The notes beneath the pieces are model-generated. The model searched no databases. It was not told where the DNA came from and worked only from the letters and a program-made list of their open reading frames with translations. Source: Cymodocea nodosa (lineage: Eukaryota > Streptophyta > Magnoliopsida > Alismatales > Cymodoceaceae). From it: 64,000 nucleotides of DNA. Made by a program: the position numbers and the translations under genes. Location of the stretch: positions 2,378,501-2,442,500 of the forward strand of contig CM072342.1 in the NCBI GenBank assembly GCA_036874045.1. The letters are read 5' to 3'. Positions 27,706-40,100 of this stretch are shown piece after piece (position 1 is the stretch's first letter; each line of letters starts with the position of its first letter).

Positions 27706-28923
27706 ATGACGGCCGCAGCCGCGCCAGCCCGGCCACCGGAGTACGCGTTCGGGTGGGGCCGCCAACGATCGTTCGTATCTACTACCACTCCGTTGCCACC
27801 ACCTACAACATCTCGCAGTTTCAGTCTTAGCCCTTCTCTGATCGCAATGGTGGCCGTCCTCGCCACCGCCCTCCTAATCGTCGTATACGTACGTCTGCTC
27901 TCCCGTCCTTTCAGTCGCCTCTGGACACGCTGGCGCCGACGGCGGCGCCACCGCCTTCTCGCGCTTGCCTCCACCGACATCGACATCGTCCCTTCCCCTG
28001 CCGTTGGTGACTACCACTACTACTCATCCGGCGCATCCTCCAACTACTTCCTCTCCCCCTGCGGTCTCGACGACGCCGCTATCAAAGCCCTCCCCGTGAC
28101 GCTCTTCTCGTCGTCCAAGGGAAAGAACGTGTACCGCGACTGCGCCGTCTGCCTCTTCGAGTTCGAGGACAACGATACTCTTCGCACCCTCCCGCTCTGC
28201 TCCCACGTCTTCCACATGGACTGCATAGACGTGTGGCTCCGCTCCCACGCAAACTGTCCCCTCTGCCGTGCCTCCATCTTCCACGGCAACAACGAAGACG
28301 GTAATTCCACGCCGACTTCCTTGCCCTTCCTACCGATGAGGGCGGCGAGGATACGGCCCAGCTTCGACGATATCGTCTTCGACGCGCCCCAGCTCGTTCC
28401 TGCTTTGCACGTACCCGAACCCGATGGCCCCGTCGAGATTGGGATCGAATCGCAGAGGTTAGAAAGGAGGGAATTCCTGTTGGAAAGGTCTTACTCTTTC
28501 GGGTTCGAGACCACGAGAGCGATGATGACGGAAGCCTCCACGCCCTGGAGGAACCGGAACAGGACCTTCTGGAGCAAGAGGTGGCAATCTCCATTCATCC
28601 TGCCCGCAACCGTCGGCGGCGGGTCGTCGTCCTCAAGAGCAGTCCGAGTTTTCTCGTTCCGCTCCTACCGCGGCGTTAACGTCAGGTCGCCGTTCATCCG
28701 GAAGCGCGGGGGAGGAGGGATGTTCTTCCCGCTATCGGAATCTAGGGTTGGGACCAGCGGCGGCTTCGGACCGGGATCTCGTCGGACAAGGTCGCTCACA
28801 AGCCCTGTCGCCTTCTTCTCCCGACCATGGGGCGCGCCTCCTGCTGCCGGGTCGGGGTCTAGCCGACTGAGATGCGGGGATCCAGAGGCCCTCCTATCGC
28901 CGGAGAGGCTGAACCGACGGTAG
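27706..28923 (+). CDS. ATL-type RING-H2 E3 ubiquitin ligase
   Basis: An intronless frame of 405 residues, as is usual for ATL genes. A membrane helix lies at about residues 44-65 (SLIAMVAVLATALLIVVYV), then a basic patch (RWRRRRRHR), the GLD motif at 120-122 (CGLDDAAIKALPV) and the RING-H2 finger at 146-187. Zinc ligands: Cys146, Cys149, Cys165, His167, His170, Cys173, Cys184, Cys187, with Pro163 and the Trp177 that contacts the E2. The long C-terminal tail is Ser/Arg/Gly-rich and low complexity. ATL proteins are membrane-anchored ubiquitin ligases, often in defence or hormone signalling; the substrate cannot be told. The first ATG is used. GC content is much higher than in the flanks. Confidence 0.93.
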   Translation: MTAAAAPARPPEYAFGWGRQRSFVSTTTPLPPPTTSRSFSLSPSLIAMVAVLATALLIVVYVRLLSRPFSRLWTRWRRRRRHRLLALASTDIDIVPSPAVGDYHYYSSGASSNYFLSPCGLDDAAIKALPVTLFSSSKGKNVYRDCAVCLFEFEDNDTLRTLPLCSHVFHMDCIDVWLRSHANCPLCRASIFHGNNEDGNSTPTSLPFLPMRAARIRPSFDDIVFDAPQLVPALHVPEPDGPVEIGIESQRLERREFLLERSYSFGFETTRAMMTEASTPWRNRNRTFWSKRWQSPFILPATVGGGSSSSRAVRVFSFRSYRGVNVRSPFIRKRGGGGMFFPLSESRVGTSGGFGPGSRRTRSLTSPVAFFSRPWGAPPAAGSGSSRLRCGDPEALLSPERLNRR

Positions 28924-31192
28924 CCGGTCGTTTGACCGTGGTCAGCGGTTCCCCCGATGGGGTCCGGCGGGGAAGAGGCGGTTTTAATGGCGGACTGAAA
29001 CGCTGCACGCGAGCTTTAAATGACCTGTTGGCCCTGCCTTAATATGAGAGAGGAAAACAGAGCGAGAGAGCATAGACACGAAGTAAAATAAAATACAGAA
29101 AACTCCACGCCGCTCTCTCTCTCTCTCTCTTCCTTTTCAAAGCTTGTGTGGTTGAAAGCATAAATGCATCATTAATCTTGTGACGGGAGTGGTGAATTCA
29201 GCTGTTCGAATCACCGATTCACACCGTGGAGGTGAGTGGGCCATTAATATGTCATTTATTTATAGAAGATTGATTGAATGTATACTTCATCGTCGCACTG
29301 TCTCATATTCGTTTTTTTAAAAAAAAAAAAATTTCAACTACGCAAAAGACTATATAATACATACTGTCACACCTGATTAATTACTTGACGGTAATCTTCT
29401 TTTTTCGTTTCTGGAGATTTCCTTCGACGTCGTCATTCGTCGCCGTCTATGTTGCGATGATCTTCGTCGGTGAATGGGTTTGACGCCCTCGCGACCGCGC
29501 ACCGTCGGGATTAAACTCGAACCGTGGAATGCATATTATGTGGTGGGGGTCTTCAATTGTTACGTTATTGGAAAATGTTTAAAAGATAATTATTTCAATT
29601 GTGATTTGTAGACCTTAAAATCGAAATTAACGTAAAAAGACGACTTTTGAGTCTCTTCTCCTTCTTGTTTTCGTTGTTTCTTTTAGCTTACGCTTCCTTC
29701 CTGATCGATCAATTTTTGTTCGTGGTAACTTTAAACTCTGCGTTTTCTTTATCTTCAATGGCTATTTGCATAATTAGAGGTTAATTAATCTTAATCGCTT
29801 TTTTTAAAAAAAAAAACTAAGGGATAAATAAGTTCGGGAATTGTGCTATATATAATCTCCGATGGAGAAGGGAATCCAGGTCGACGACATGGTTGCGGTT
29901 GCGCGATTCCGTGCAAATCAAGCAAACCATTAAAAATCGAAATCCTTTTGGATGAACGTGGGGGCCTGCGTCGCGTGGATTGCACGAACCGTCGGCGCAA
30001 ATGCGTCACTTCTAATTAATTCGTAAATCCGATTTTTTCTTCGCAGGAAGAGGATGTCTTTGATGTTATTCGCGTTTTGACGTATTATTTATCATCTCAC
30101 GTTGTATTTGCTATGGTTTGGTTCCCAACACCACCACTTCATTTAAATTTTAATGTAGATCATAACTATCGTTACACTTATTACCGAACTATCATAACCG
30201 GCTAGCTTTACACCAATCTTTCTGAAAAAGAAAAGCACGATGTTTTAGACAATAGTTTTAATCACCTATTTGCTTGATGGGCTTGAGCTGATAGTCCCAG
30301 CCCCTGGTGAGGATGGGCTATGGTCACTTGGTCCGATTGGTTGTTGGAAGCCCTCTTTGTGAAGGGCCGAAAAGCCCTCCACCACCTAATTTGGAAAATA
30401 ATGTAGATTTTCTGTGATTTCATTTTTCATCGTTTCTATATGTACAAATATATTTAGAACTCTTCAGATGGGTATTAAGGTAAGAAATTTTACTTCAATA
30501 AAAATTCTTAAAATTTTACAACTCCTCCAGTCTAAACGAGCGAGAGTATAGGTGAGATGGGACCGGACACGAAAGAGTTAAATGTGTAAATTTGTGGATT
30601 AAAGATAAATACGTGGATAAATAGACAATAGTTAAAAAAAATCATACCGTCATCCATATTAAGCGGAGCAAAACAGGACAGATAATAGACATGAATCCGT
30701 CTCGTTTACATGCTCAAGGAGGGGTGTTTTCGTAATCGTGTTGGCTAATATATCCAAGATAATAAATTTTAAGAAATAAAAATAAACATAAAAATTACAA
30801 TAATTTAATTATTAAAAATAAATTTTATCAAAATTTAAATAATCATAAACATAAAAAATGCCCGAAAAATAAAAAACAGACGATCTTTGATCTAATCTAC
30901 CGCAATACCAAAAAAATATCGGAGATCACTTCTGGGCACGTGTGCAATTACGTCTAGTCATAACCAGTCTTTTTTTTTTTTTTTTTTTTGAAATTAGTCA
31001 TAACCAGACTTGCAGAGAAAACGAGAGGCAGGCGGAAAAAAGAAAATCACAGTGGTCAGCCGAGACGAAGAGGTCGTGGTGGCGGTCGCCCGTCCATGAT
31101 CCATCTTCTTCTACCGAAGTCGTGCGGTTTTGCGCCCTGAGGAGTGTAAGGGGAGGCCAGTCCACAAGAGATCTTGCTTTGGTCGCTGAGAA
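28924..31192. other. Intergenic stretch between ATL gene and SEC3
   Basis: 28924-29150 is probably the ATL 3' UTR and includes a (CT)n tract near 29115-29130. Beyond this the DNA is AT-rich with GC-richer islets near 29420-29520 and 29850-30010 in which no gene is recognised. A T run of 20 bases lies at about 30970-30989. The last 200 bases are the SEC3 leader. Confidence 0.5.
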
Positions 31193-34100
31193 ATGGCGAA
31201 ATCGAGCGCCGACGACCAGGAACTTCGGAGGGCGTGTGAGGCGGCGCTGGAAGGAACGAGCAGCAAGCAAGAGATCATGCTCTCCATCAGAGTCGCCAAG
31301 AGTCACGGCATCTGGGGCAAGGCCGGCCGTTTCTCTCGCCAGGCGGCGAAGCCCAGGGTCCTCGTACTCACCAGTATGGATTGGTCTCGATCTTTTCCTC
31401 GCTTTATTTACTGGATTTGCCGTGTTATCCATGACACAACGTAGGGGTCTGATCCAGAAAAGCTTCTTTACTTTTGCTAAATGTTCGTGACGCATGTCGT
31501 GTTCACCGTAATTCAATTAATTCCTGTTACTTGTTTCTTGTTTGGGAGGTCTGATCCTACGGTATTCAGGTCGTGTATTTTGACTTACATGATAACTGGA
31601 TTTAAGACGAGATCAGTCATCAGTAAAATCCAGTACCAAAAGCTTGGCAACTGAAATGAGAAATACGTTGCCAAGTGAATTAGCCAGCACTGCATATCGT
31701 GTTGGACTAGCTGGTTCTACAAAAGAGTAAATTAACCCTAAAATATTTGCCATCATAAGTGATGAGGGGGCGGTCCGTATACACCGATGCTGAATCACTG
31801 GCATATTCGATATGGGGATTTGGGAACTGGATAAACTAAGGGTTTATTTAATGACAATTACTTAGATCTAGTGTATGAAAATAAGCTAGCTTTCTCAAAA
31901 ATTGTGGAACTTAATTTTTATTTAATATTTTTAGTTTAAATTGGCGTCTTTAAGCTAATATATTGAAATAAGTTAATATATTAATAATATATTTGGTAAC
32001 AATTATTAAAAAAATGCTAGCATCTTCCATATAATGGATCAAATAATAATTATCAAACAACTCCTATGCGCATGAAGTATATCTAGCATCCTATGTTCTA
32101 TTGGTGACTCTAGATGGGATGTAGTTGATCCTTTGCCACCATCCTAGTTTACTAAATTTAGGATTTGTTTGGAATTTGAATTCCAAAATTAGGCATTCAA
32201 ATTTATTTTTTTGTTCTTTATCTTTTGAATCAAAAGATAAGAGAATAGGGACAAGGGATAAGCTAAAAAATGATTTTATTAGGAATAAAGCAGGAGTTAC
32301 ACCAATTGAATATGAGATAAGAGAAAATAAATTTCAATGGTTTGGTCATATCCTTATGAGGTCAATAGATGCATTAGTTAAGTGAGAAGAATTAATTAGT
32401 GTAGAAGAAATTAAAACTAGTGGAAGACCTAAAACTACTTGCTTAGGAATTATGAGTAAAGATTTAAATTTATGTAATTTAAATGAAGATTTAACCATAG
32501 ATGGAAATACACAGAAGAAAATGATTTGTGTGGTTGATTTTAATAGTGGGATTATGGTTCAGATTGTTGTTGTTATCTTTTGAATAAAAGTTAAAGAATA
32601 TGTTTTATCACTTGGAATTCCTAGGATCCAAGTAGCCCTTCTAAGAATTTAAGACTAGCTTACCTTTTTTGTTGAAACATAAGTAGGCTGAACTCTTATT
32701 AAAAAAAATAAGAGTTACATCCTCAAAAGGTTTGAACGAGATGATCAGACCCAAAAGGCCTACTATTTAAGGGCCGAACCCACACTACAAGAGAACCCAT
32801 TATAGAAGAAAAACTTCTTGAAGTGCCTAGTCACTTGCCATGCTATTTCCTCCTGAGTCACACAATTTCCTTTCAAAATCAGCTTATGATGGGCTAGACA
32901 AATTGACCAGCAGATAGCATGCATAGATGTGAGTGACAGTTGCTTCAATCTCCTCAGTTTGCCATACAGAACCTTTTTGGATTCCAAAACCAGCTCCTCA
33001 AATGAAAGGAAGATACTGAAATGTAAAACTGAAGGTAATGGGACATCCTAGATGCCTTCGCTAATTGTGCAAGTGTAGAAAAGATGATTGCAGTCTTCCT
33101 GCTGCAAAAACTGCAAGGTACAAATATGCTATTTGTTGATGTCATAGTTTTGGTTTATGAAAATAAAGCAGAAATTATTTCTAACTTAGAATCATGGAGA
33201 AATACTTTAGAGTTCAAAGAATTTAGATTTACTACAAAATTGAATATTTGGAGTGTGGGCTTAATGAAAATAGGAATAATAATGAAGGTATATACTTAAA
33301 TGGCCATATGATTTATCAAATTAAGATTTTTAAATATTTAGGATTTATAATAAATAGCAATGGTGAAATTATAGATGTTATTTATAGGATTAAGTAAGAT
33401 GGATGAAGTGGAGATATGCTTCTGAAGTGTTATGTGATAGAAGGATACCTTTAAAATAAAAAAGGAAACTTTTATAAAACCATTATTCACCTAGTTATAC
33501 TTTATAGCTTGGAATGTTGGCTTGTAAAGTATGACTATATACAAAAAGTTAGCGTTGCTGATATGCATATGCTTAGATGGATGAGTAGTAATTTTATAAG
33601 GGATAAATTAAGAAATGATTTTATCAGGATTAGAGTAGGAGTTGCACCAATTGAAGATAAGATAAGAAAAAATTGGCTTAGGTGGATTAGTTGTATTTTT
33701 AGAAGATTAGGAAATGTACTAGTTAGGAGAGAAGAATCAATTAGTAAAGAAGAAACTAAAAAAAGTCGAGGAAGGTCTAAAACTACTTGGTTAGGAAATG
33801 CAAGAAAAAATTTAAATTTATGTAATTTAACTTAAAATTTGACTATAGATAGGAATATATGAAAGAAAATGATTTGTGTAGCCAATCTCATGTTGTGGGA
33901 TTATGATTTGGACTGTTGTTGTTGTTGTTGATAGGGGAATGTTTGTTGTCTAGATTGTACTCTTACTCTATGATTCTTGTCTTGTGTGGCATGTGTGAAA
34001 TATTGCTCTTTAATGAAGGGACTAAGTGTTCTTTGTTCATCTTGATCATTTTGTCTTTGAAACTATTGTTTGTCTCCATCTCCACCATTACTAACAACTT

Positions 34101-37100
34101 TTTTTTGTCTCCATCTAGCAGTATGATAGCATCATAGTCACTATTCTCACTTAATCTTGATGTTCTCCCATGAGAATGCAGCTTCCAATACTTTTTTGAG
34201 CTTTGATAGAATATGGATTGAAGAGAAAGTGACATTTTTTATGGCAGATGAAAGTTTCATTGATCTGTCATTGGTATCAATTGATATTTCATGTGTATTG
34301 ATTTTTAGGAGTGTTTTGTTTCATAAAATTGAACGAATCCACTTTATACGCACAATCCAGATTGATATTTCAATTGATACTGATCTGATCCTGATAAGTA
34401 GACACTTTGGATTGGTAATTCTGAAAAATGATGTCTCGTTGATATTTTAGCGACACATGTTGATGTGGTAAACCAGGTAAACAGAATTGGTTCATTCACA
34501 TTGAAGTTGCCATAAAAACATTGAGCCAAACATCAGTTTGATGTGTTGGTCTCCATTGAAAGTTAATTCTTTGTCCTGTTGGTGTGCAGGAAGGTGATTA
34601 TCAAATCTTACAGGAGCAAGTGGTCAACAAATGGTGACCTGATATGTCCTTGATGGACTTCCTTTGAAGAAACTATTGACCATCTTTTTATCAACTGCTC
34701 TAGAACTAACATCTTTTGGAAAACTTCCTGCCAAAGGGGTTGAATAAGGTTGGGCCTGATGCCCCTCAGTTTGACATTTGTGACTGTTTAATAGACTCAT
34801 TTAAAGGGAAATGGAGGAGAGAAAAAATCAGCTAACTTTAGAGTTGCAAGCATTATGGTGAAATACTTGGATCAAAATGAAATTATTTTTCAATGGAAGA
34901 GATCATACATCCAAGAGATCTTAGAGTGCATTGAAGACATTTTTACAGAATGGGTTAGGACATTCCTATGGCACTATTTGTAATGCTTTTGATGCTTGCC
35001 CTTTCTATAGACTATTGGTCTCTTTATATAGGTATTTTGTATTTGTAACCCTTTGTGGGTGATTTTTATTACCTTAATGTGAATCATCCTACCATTTTCT
35101 TCATGAAAAAGGACTGGGGTTGCTATAGAATCACAAGTTCTCCTTTTCATTGTAAATTGGGTTAGGATGCATGTGTTTCAATTTGAGACATGGCATCTAT
35201 TGGTATGATAAAGTTCATGTGAAATTTTCTCAATCATCAATTTTACTTTTGCAGCAATATACTCTTCAAAGGAACAAACAACAAAACCTTTTCTTCGTGT
35301 CTTGAAGTACTCCTCAGGTGGTGTTCTTGAGGTAATTTTATTATTTCCATTTTATTTAATGTTTGTGTGATACATGGTGCATCATTGTCTCTCTTTTTTT
35401 GGACTTCATAGGAATTATTTTAATAACTTTTTCTTTATTATTTCTCTCTTTTTAATTTGTTGATTTCATAGGAACTATTTTAATAATTTGTTAGTCTTAT
35501 ATACAGGGAAAATCTTCAAAGTACTTTACTGTTTCTATGATTATCATTGCATTGTCATATGAGTTAGTGTTTTCATTGTTACCTTAGTTTGAAATTAGTT
35601 TCATGCTACATCCTGAATCTTGATTATTTTCCTCATTTGCATCAGTAGCAATTAACAGGTTTGGAACCACATTTCATGTTTGTTTTCCATCTCTGATATT
35701 TCTATATTTAAGGGACATCATATGAGGTTTTGGTGGTACAAGTTAATGGCCCAGACCTTCCTAGTGTTCTGGTTTGTTGACACCTACTGCTGTAGGTTCA
35801 TTGACTATCAAAACTAGGGCTATATCAATGAGCTAAATTAAGCACACTTGCCATCCACATTTTATAAATAATTTTGTTTGCAATCCAAAAATTTCTTTGG
35901 AAGAAGAATAGAAGTTAGTGAGTCACATATGGTGCGAAGGTCATCCATTTTTGCAGGGAATTGTCTTTGCTCTGGGATATCATTGTTTTATCCTGTGGGA
36001 ATCCCATTTGGTTCAGTTCTGTAGCCAATCTGTTTTCTTCTTCTACTTCATTTTACTTCGTGAACTATTATTTGACCTTTTTGGTCTTCTTTCCTATTTT
36101 TTGGTTCAAAATGAATTATATAAATTCTCATCTCATTGGTTATGATGCAGCCTGCAAAACTTTACAAGCTGAAGCATCTTTCAAAAATAGAGGTTATTCC
36201 AAATGATCCAAGTGGTTGTACCTTTACACTGGTAACTTTTCATTTGGATACCACTTATGTATTTTGGTAAATGCAATCATCTTTGTAAGTAACATCATGT
36301 AATTTTCAAAATTAGTTGTGAAGCAATATTGATTTTTATTTCCTAAAACTTCCTCTCTGTTTCCTGATTGCCATTTCTTTTAGGGTTTTGATAATCTTCG
36401 AAGTCAGAGTGTAGCCCCTCCACAGTGGACAATGCGTAACATAGATGACAGGTGATAATAACACTGCTACATGAAGATTACCGAACATAACATATTAATC
36501 TGTTAAATTCCAGTATTTGTGGAATTGAAGTGAAATGTTCATCAAAGTCTAGTTTTTGTGTAGTTTTATAATTATTATTTTTGAAACTATTAACTTATTT
36601 TCTTCTCTTATTTAGAAATCGACTTCTTCTGTGTATTTTAAATGTGTGCAAAGAGATGTTGCGCCGTCTTCCTAAAGTCATTGGAATAGATATTGTGGAA
36701 ATGGCTCTTTGGGCCAAGGTGCATCCTTAATCAGCTCCATTTCTTTCAATTATTTTTGTGTATAAAGATTTTCTTCATCTTTCTGACTTAGACACTGAAA
36801 AGGAACTTAAATTTGGTTCTCTTTTTGCTGTGTTTCTAGCTTTAATTCCTGTACCACATGATGTGTATATTACTTTCCTGTCATCTGTTTCATGGTTTAC
36901 AAATGTAGACAAAATTGAATTCAGATGAGTATTCATGATCTACATGGCAGATAAATATACATGTGTGTTTATTGATTTAGGAGAACACACCCACAGTTCC
37001 TGCTCAAGCAACAAAACAAGATGGGCCTTCCATATCACCGGTGGGCATTGTAGCTGAAGATGACTCAAAAGTGACTGTTGAAAAAGACCTCGTCTCACAA

Positions 37101-40100
37101 GCTGAAGAGGAGGACATGGAGGCTCTTCTTGGAACGTACATATTGTTTTTCCTGCTCTAACTCATATCCTGTTTTCTTTTTTGTTTATAGCAATGACACT
37201 GCCTACCCTTCATGGATTATAGATTCACCCCTTTCTTTATTCTTTATCATTGTTTGTGAATGTGCTGTTCATTTTACGCGATGCTGCTGCATTTTTAATA
37301 TTCATCAACAATTCATGATATGCTTTTAAATATATGTTATTTTTCCTTATGTAATTCCTTCTTTCACGAGCTGAAGCAAATAGAATGTTAGATATATTCA
37401 TGAAGGAAATTCTAACTCTATTAATGATAGAATAAATAACATTTTTCATGATAAACTAATTCTATTACATCTGGAAGTAGAATGGTGTTGTTTTCATGGA
37501 GAACATTTTGTTGTGTCTCATACAACCAGGTATTTTGAGATATGCCTTTTAAATATATGTTATTTTTCTTACAAGAACAAAAGATTTCTGTGATTGAGTG
37601 ATTCACTATGTAGTGCTGATGATCTGCATTTTTGATATTCATAAAAAATTGATAATATGCCTTTTAAATCTATATTAATTATCCTTATGTAATTCCTTCA
37701 TGAGCTGAAGCAAATAAAAATTTAGATATGCTTGTGAGTCATGAAGGTGATTCCATCTCTAGCAATGAAAGAATAATGAGCATTTTTAATGTCAAATTAA
37801 TTATATCTACATCTAGAATTAGAAGGGTATTGCTTTATGAACATTTTGTTGTGTTTCACGCAACCAGGTCTTTTCCATTTTTATAACTCATACGATGTAG
37901 GGATTTTCAGATTTCATTATGGTACAGAAAACTATTCACCAGATCTAATCTGTCTTACAAGAACAAAAAATTTCTGTGATTCACATGCAGCGAAAAAAAA
38001 CATATATTTTAAACACTGTTGTTTTCAGATCTCTGAAAACATTGACCTTTCTGCATGTATGGTCGTCAGAAAATTATGTTAAATTATAAAAGCAAAACTT
38101 ATGTAGTTCTCAACAAGTATACCTCTCATTGGTCACCTCTCTTTTTGTCTTGTCTGTTCTGCTTGCAAAATACTTGCGATTTCATTATCTTGTCTTGTTC
38201 TAAAAGAACAAAAAATTGCTGTGATTTCATTATGCGGCTTAGGAAAACATAGATATTAAACTTTTAGTTTTCAGACCTCTGAAACATTGGCCTGAACTGC
38301 ATCTGTGGTATATCAGAAAATTATGTCCAGGTATCGAGGCAAAACTATTGTAGTTGTCAGCTACTCATTTGCCACTTCTCTATTAATCTTTTTTGTCTTT
38401 CTTTCAATTGCAAAAATCTTGTGTTTTTTCCTTTTTTGAAACATACCATTTTAATGATATGAAAATATTTTACTCAGGTATGTCATGGGTATTGGCGAAG
38501 CAGAGGCATTTTCTGAAAGGCTGAAAAGGGAGCTTCTTGCCTTAGAAGCTGCAAATGTTCACGCACTTCTTGAAACCGAACCTTTAGTTGAAGAGGTATA
38601 ATTCAACGTTGCTATGTATTTAGGGCTGTAGGATCTTATTGTTGTTTCTGTGAATGTAGCCCATTTAATTATCTTTTAATTGGTGAATGCCTTTATTGGA
38701 CATTGGATACTCCCTTGTTTAGTTATGTTATATCAATTATGTGTGATTTCTTTTAGATGCTGTGTAACCTTGCTATTGTTGCATTTGTATGACTAAGTTT
38801 GGGTTCTCATTGGGAGAAGTGCAAGGCAGGTGGTGATAATCGAAAGTGAAAAGAGTCTACCCATCCAAACCATCAGTCTTTTTATGTAGAATCCATAGCA
38901 ATTGTGAGATCTTTAGGAAATTTCTGTGTAAAGCCATTAATCCGTTTTGATCCAACCTATTATTTTAGGGCATGTCTGTTAACCCAAACCATTAATGGAT
39001 CAGTTGCTCATTAGATGTGTAGGAAACTTGCTAAGCTGTTATTTGTCAGAATACTTTTATATAAATAAGGAGAAACTTTGAAATTTCAAGTATAATGACT
39101 TAGACTAGGCTTGGTAAAGATTTTGGAGAGCTTTTGACTGAGCTTTTTGTATGAAACTTAAACTTTAAAAAATGCCAAATCCGTGCAGAGCTTTTGAATT
39201 TAGCCTCCCAATACAATAATTAGGAAGTTTTACCTTACAGATTTTTACATGAGTATCCTCATGAAGTCCACATTATTGCAAAATGATCAATGTTTTATTA
39301 TGAAAAAGCGACCATTTTCTGTAGAGGTGTCTTTGAGAAACTTTCCGAGATGTGTTTCTATATCTTTCTACAAATACATGAAAAAGTAGAAGTAACCGAA
39401 TGAATTTTAAAATTAGATGATCATAAATATATGGTAAAAATTTTACTTAAATTAAGTAAGTATTGGTTCTTGACACTTCCCACAACAAACCCTTCCTAGA
39501 CATTCTTTCCAAAAAAATGTTATTGATACATTGAAATATCTACCAATTAATTGTATGTATTTTCCTTTTATAATTAATCATAATTATTGATTAATTTTAT
39601 GTATTTTCCTTTTTAAATTTCCAATTGGAATTGAAATAGCGAACTTCTTTTAAATTTTATGTACTTGTTTATAATTAAGATGTGCTTTTATATATTAAGG
39701 ATATGTTTGGCTCAAAAATTCCCAAATAGTTTTATAAGTTGGTTAAGAGTATAATTATTTTTAGCACTGGATTCAATCTTGAAAGCTGCAAATCAATGGT
39801 TTTTCCAAACTAGATTCTTGACTCAAGCTTTTGGAATTTTCAGATTCTTCCTCCAAAAGTGCAGCATTCAAAAGTTTTTCAAAGGCTCGATATTGAAAAG
39901 CTCATTCACCCAAAATCTTTACCAAACCCAGCCTTAGCATTCTTAAGCATCTTAGATATGCTATTTTTCTAAATAACATGAGGTTTTGTACTTTTTAAAG
40001 GTTACTTTTTTGGGTACTTTTTAAAGGTTACCTTTAAAGATTTTGTTCTTTTTTAAGAATGTTGGGGCATGGTTTGAATTCTTGACTCAACTGAACTTGC

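Noticed and set aside
27651-28594. Long Arg- and Gly-rich open frames on the minus strand under the ATL gene
   Set aside because: Shadows of a GC-rich coding exon; the plus frame has the complete RING-H2 finger.
30998-31516. 172-codon open frame on the minus strand over SEC3 exon 1
   Set aside because: Antisense to a conserved exon and without recognisable motifs.
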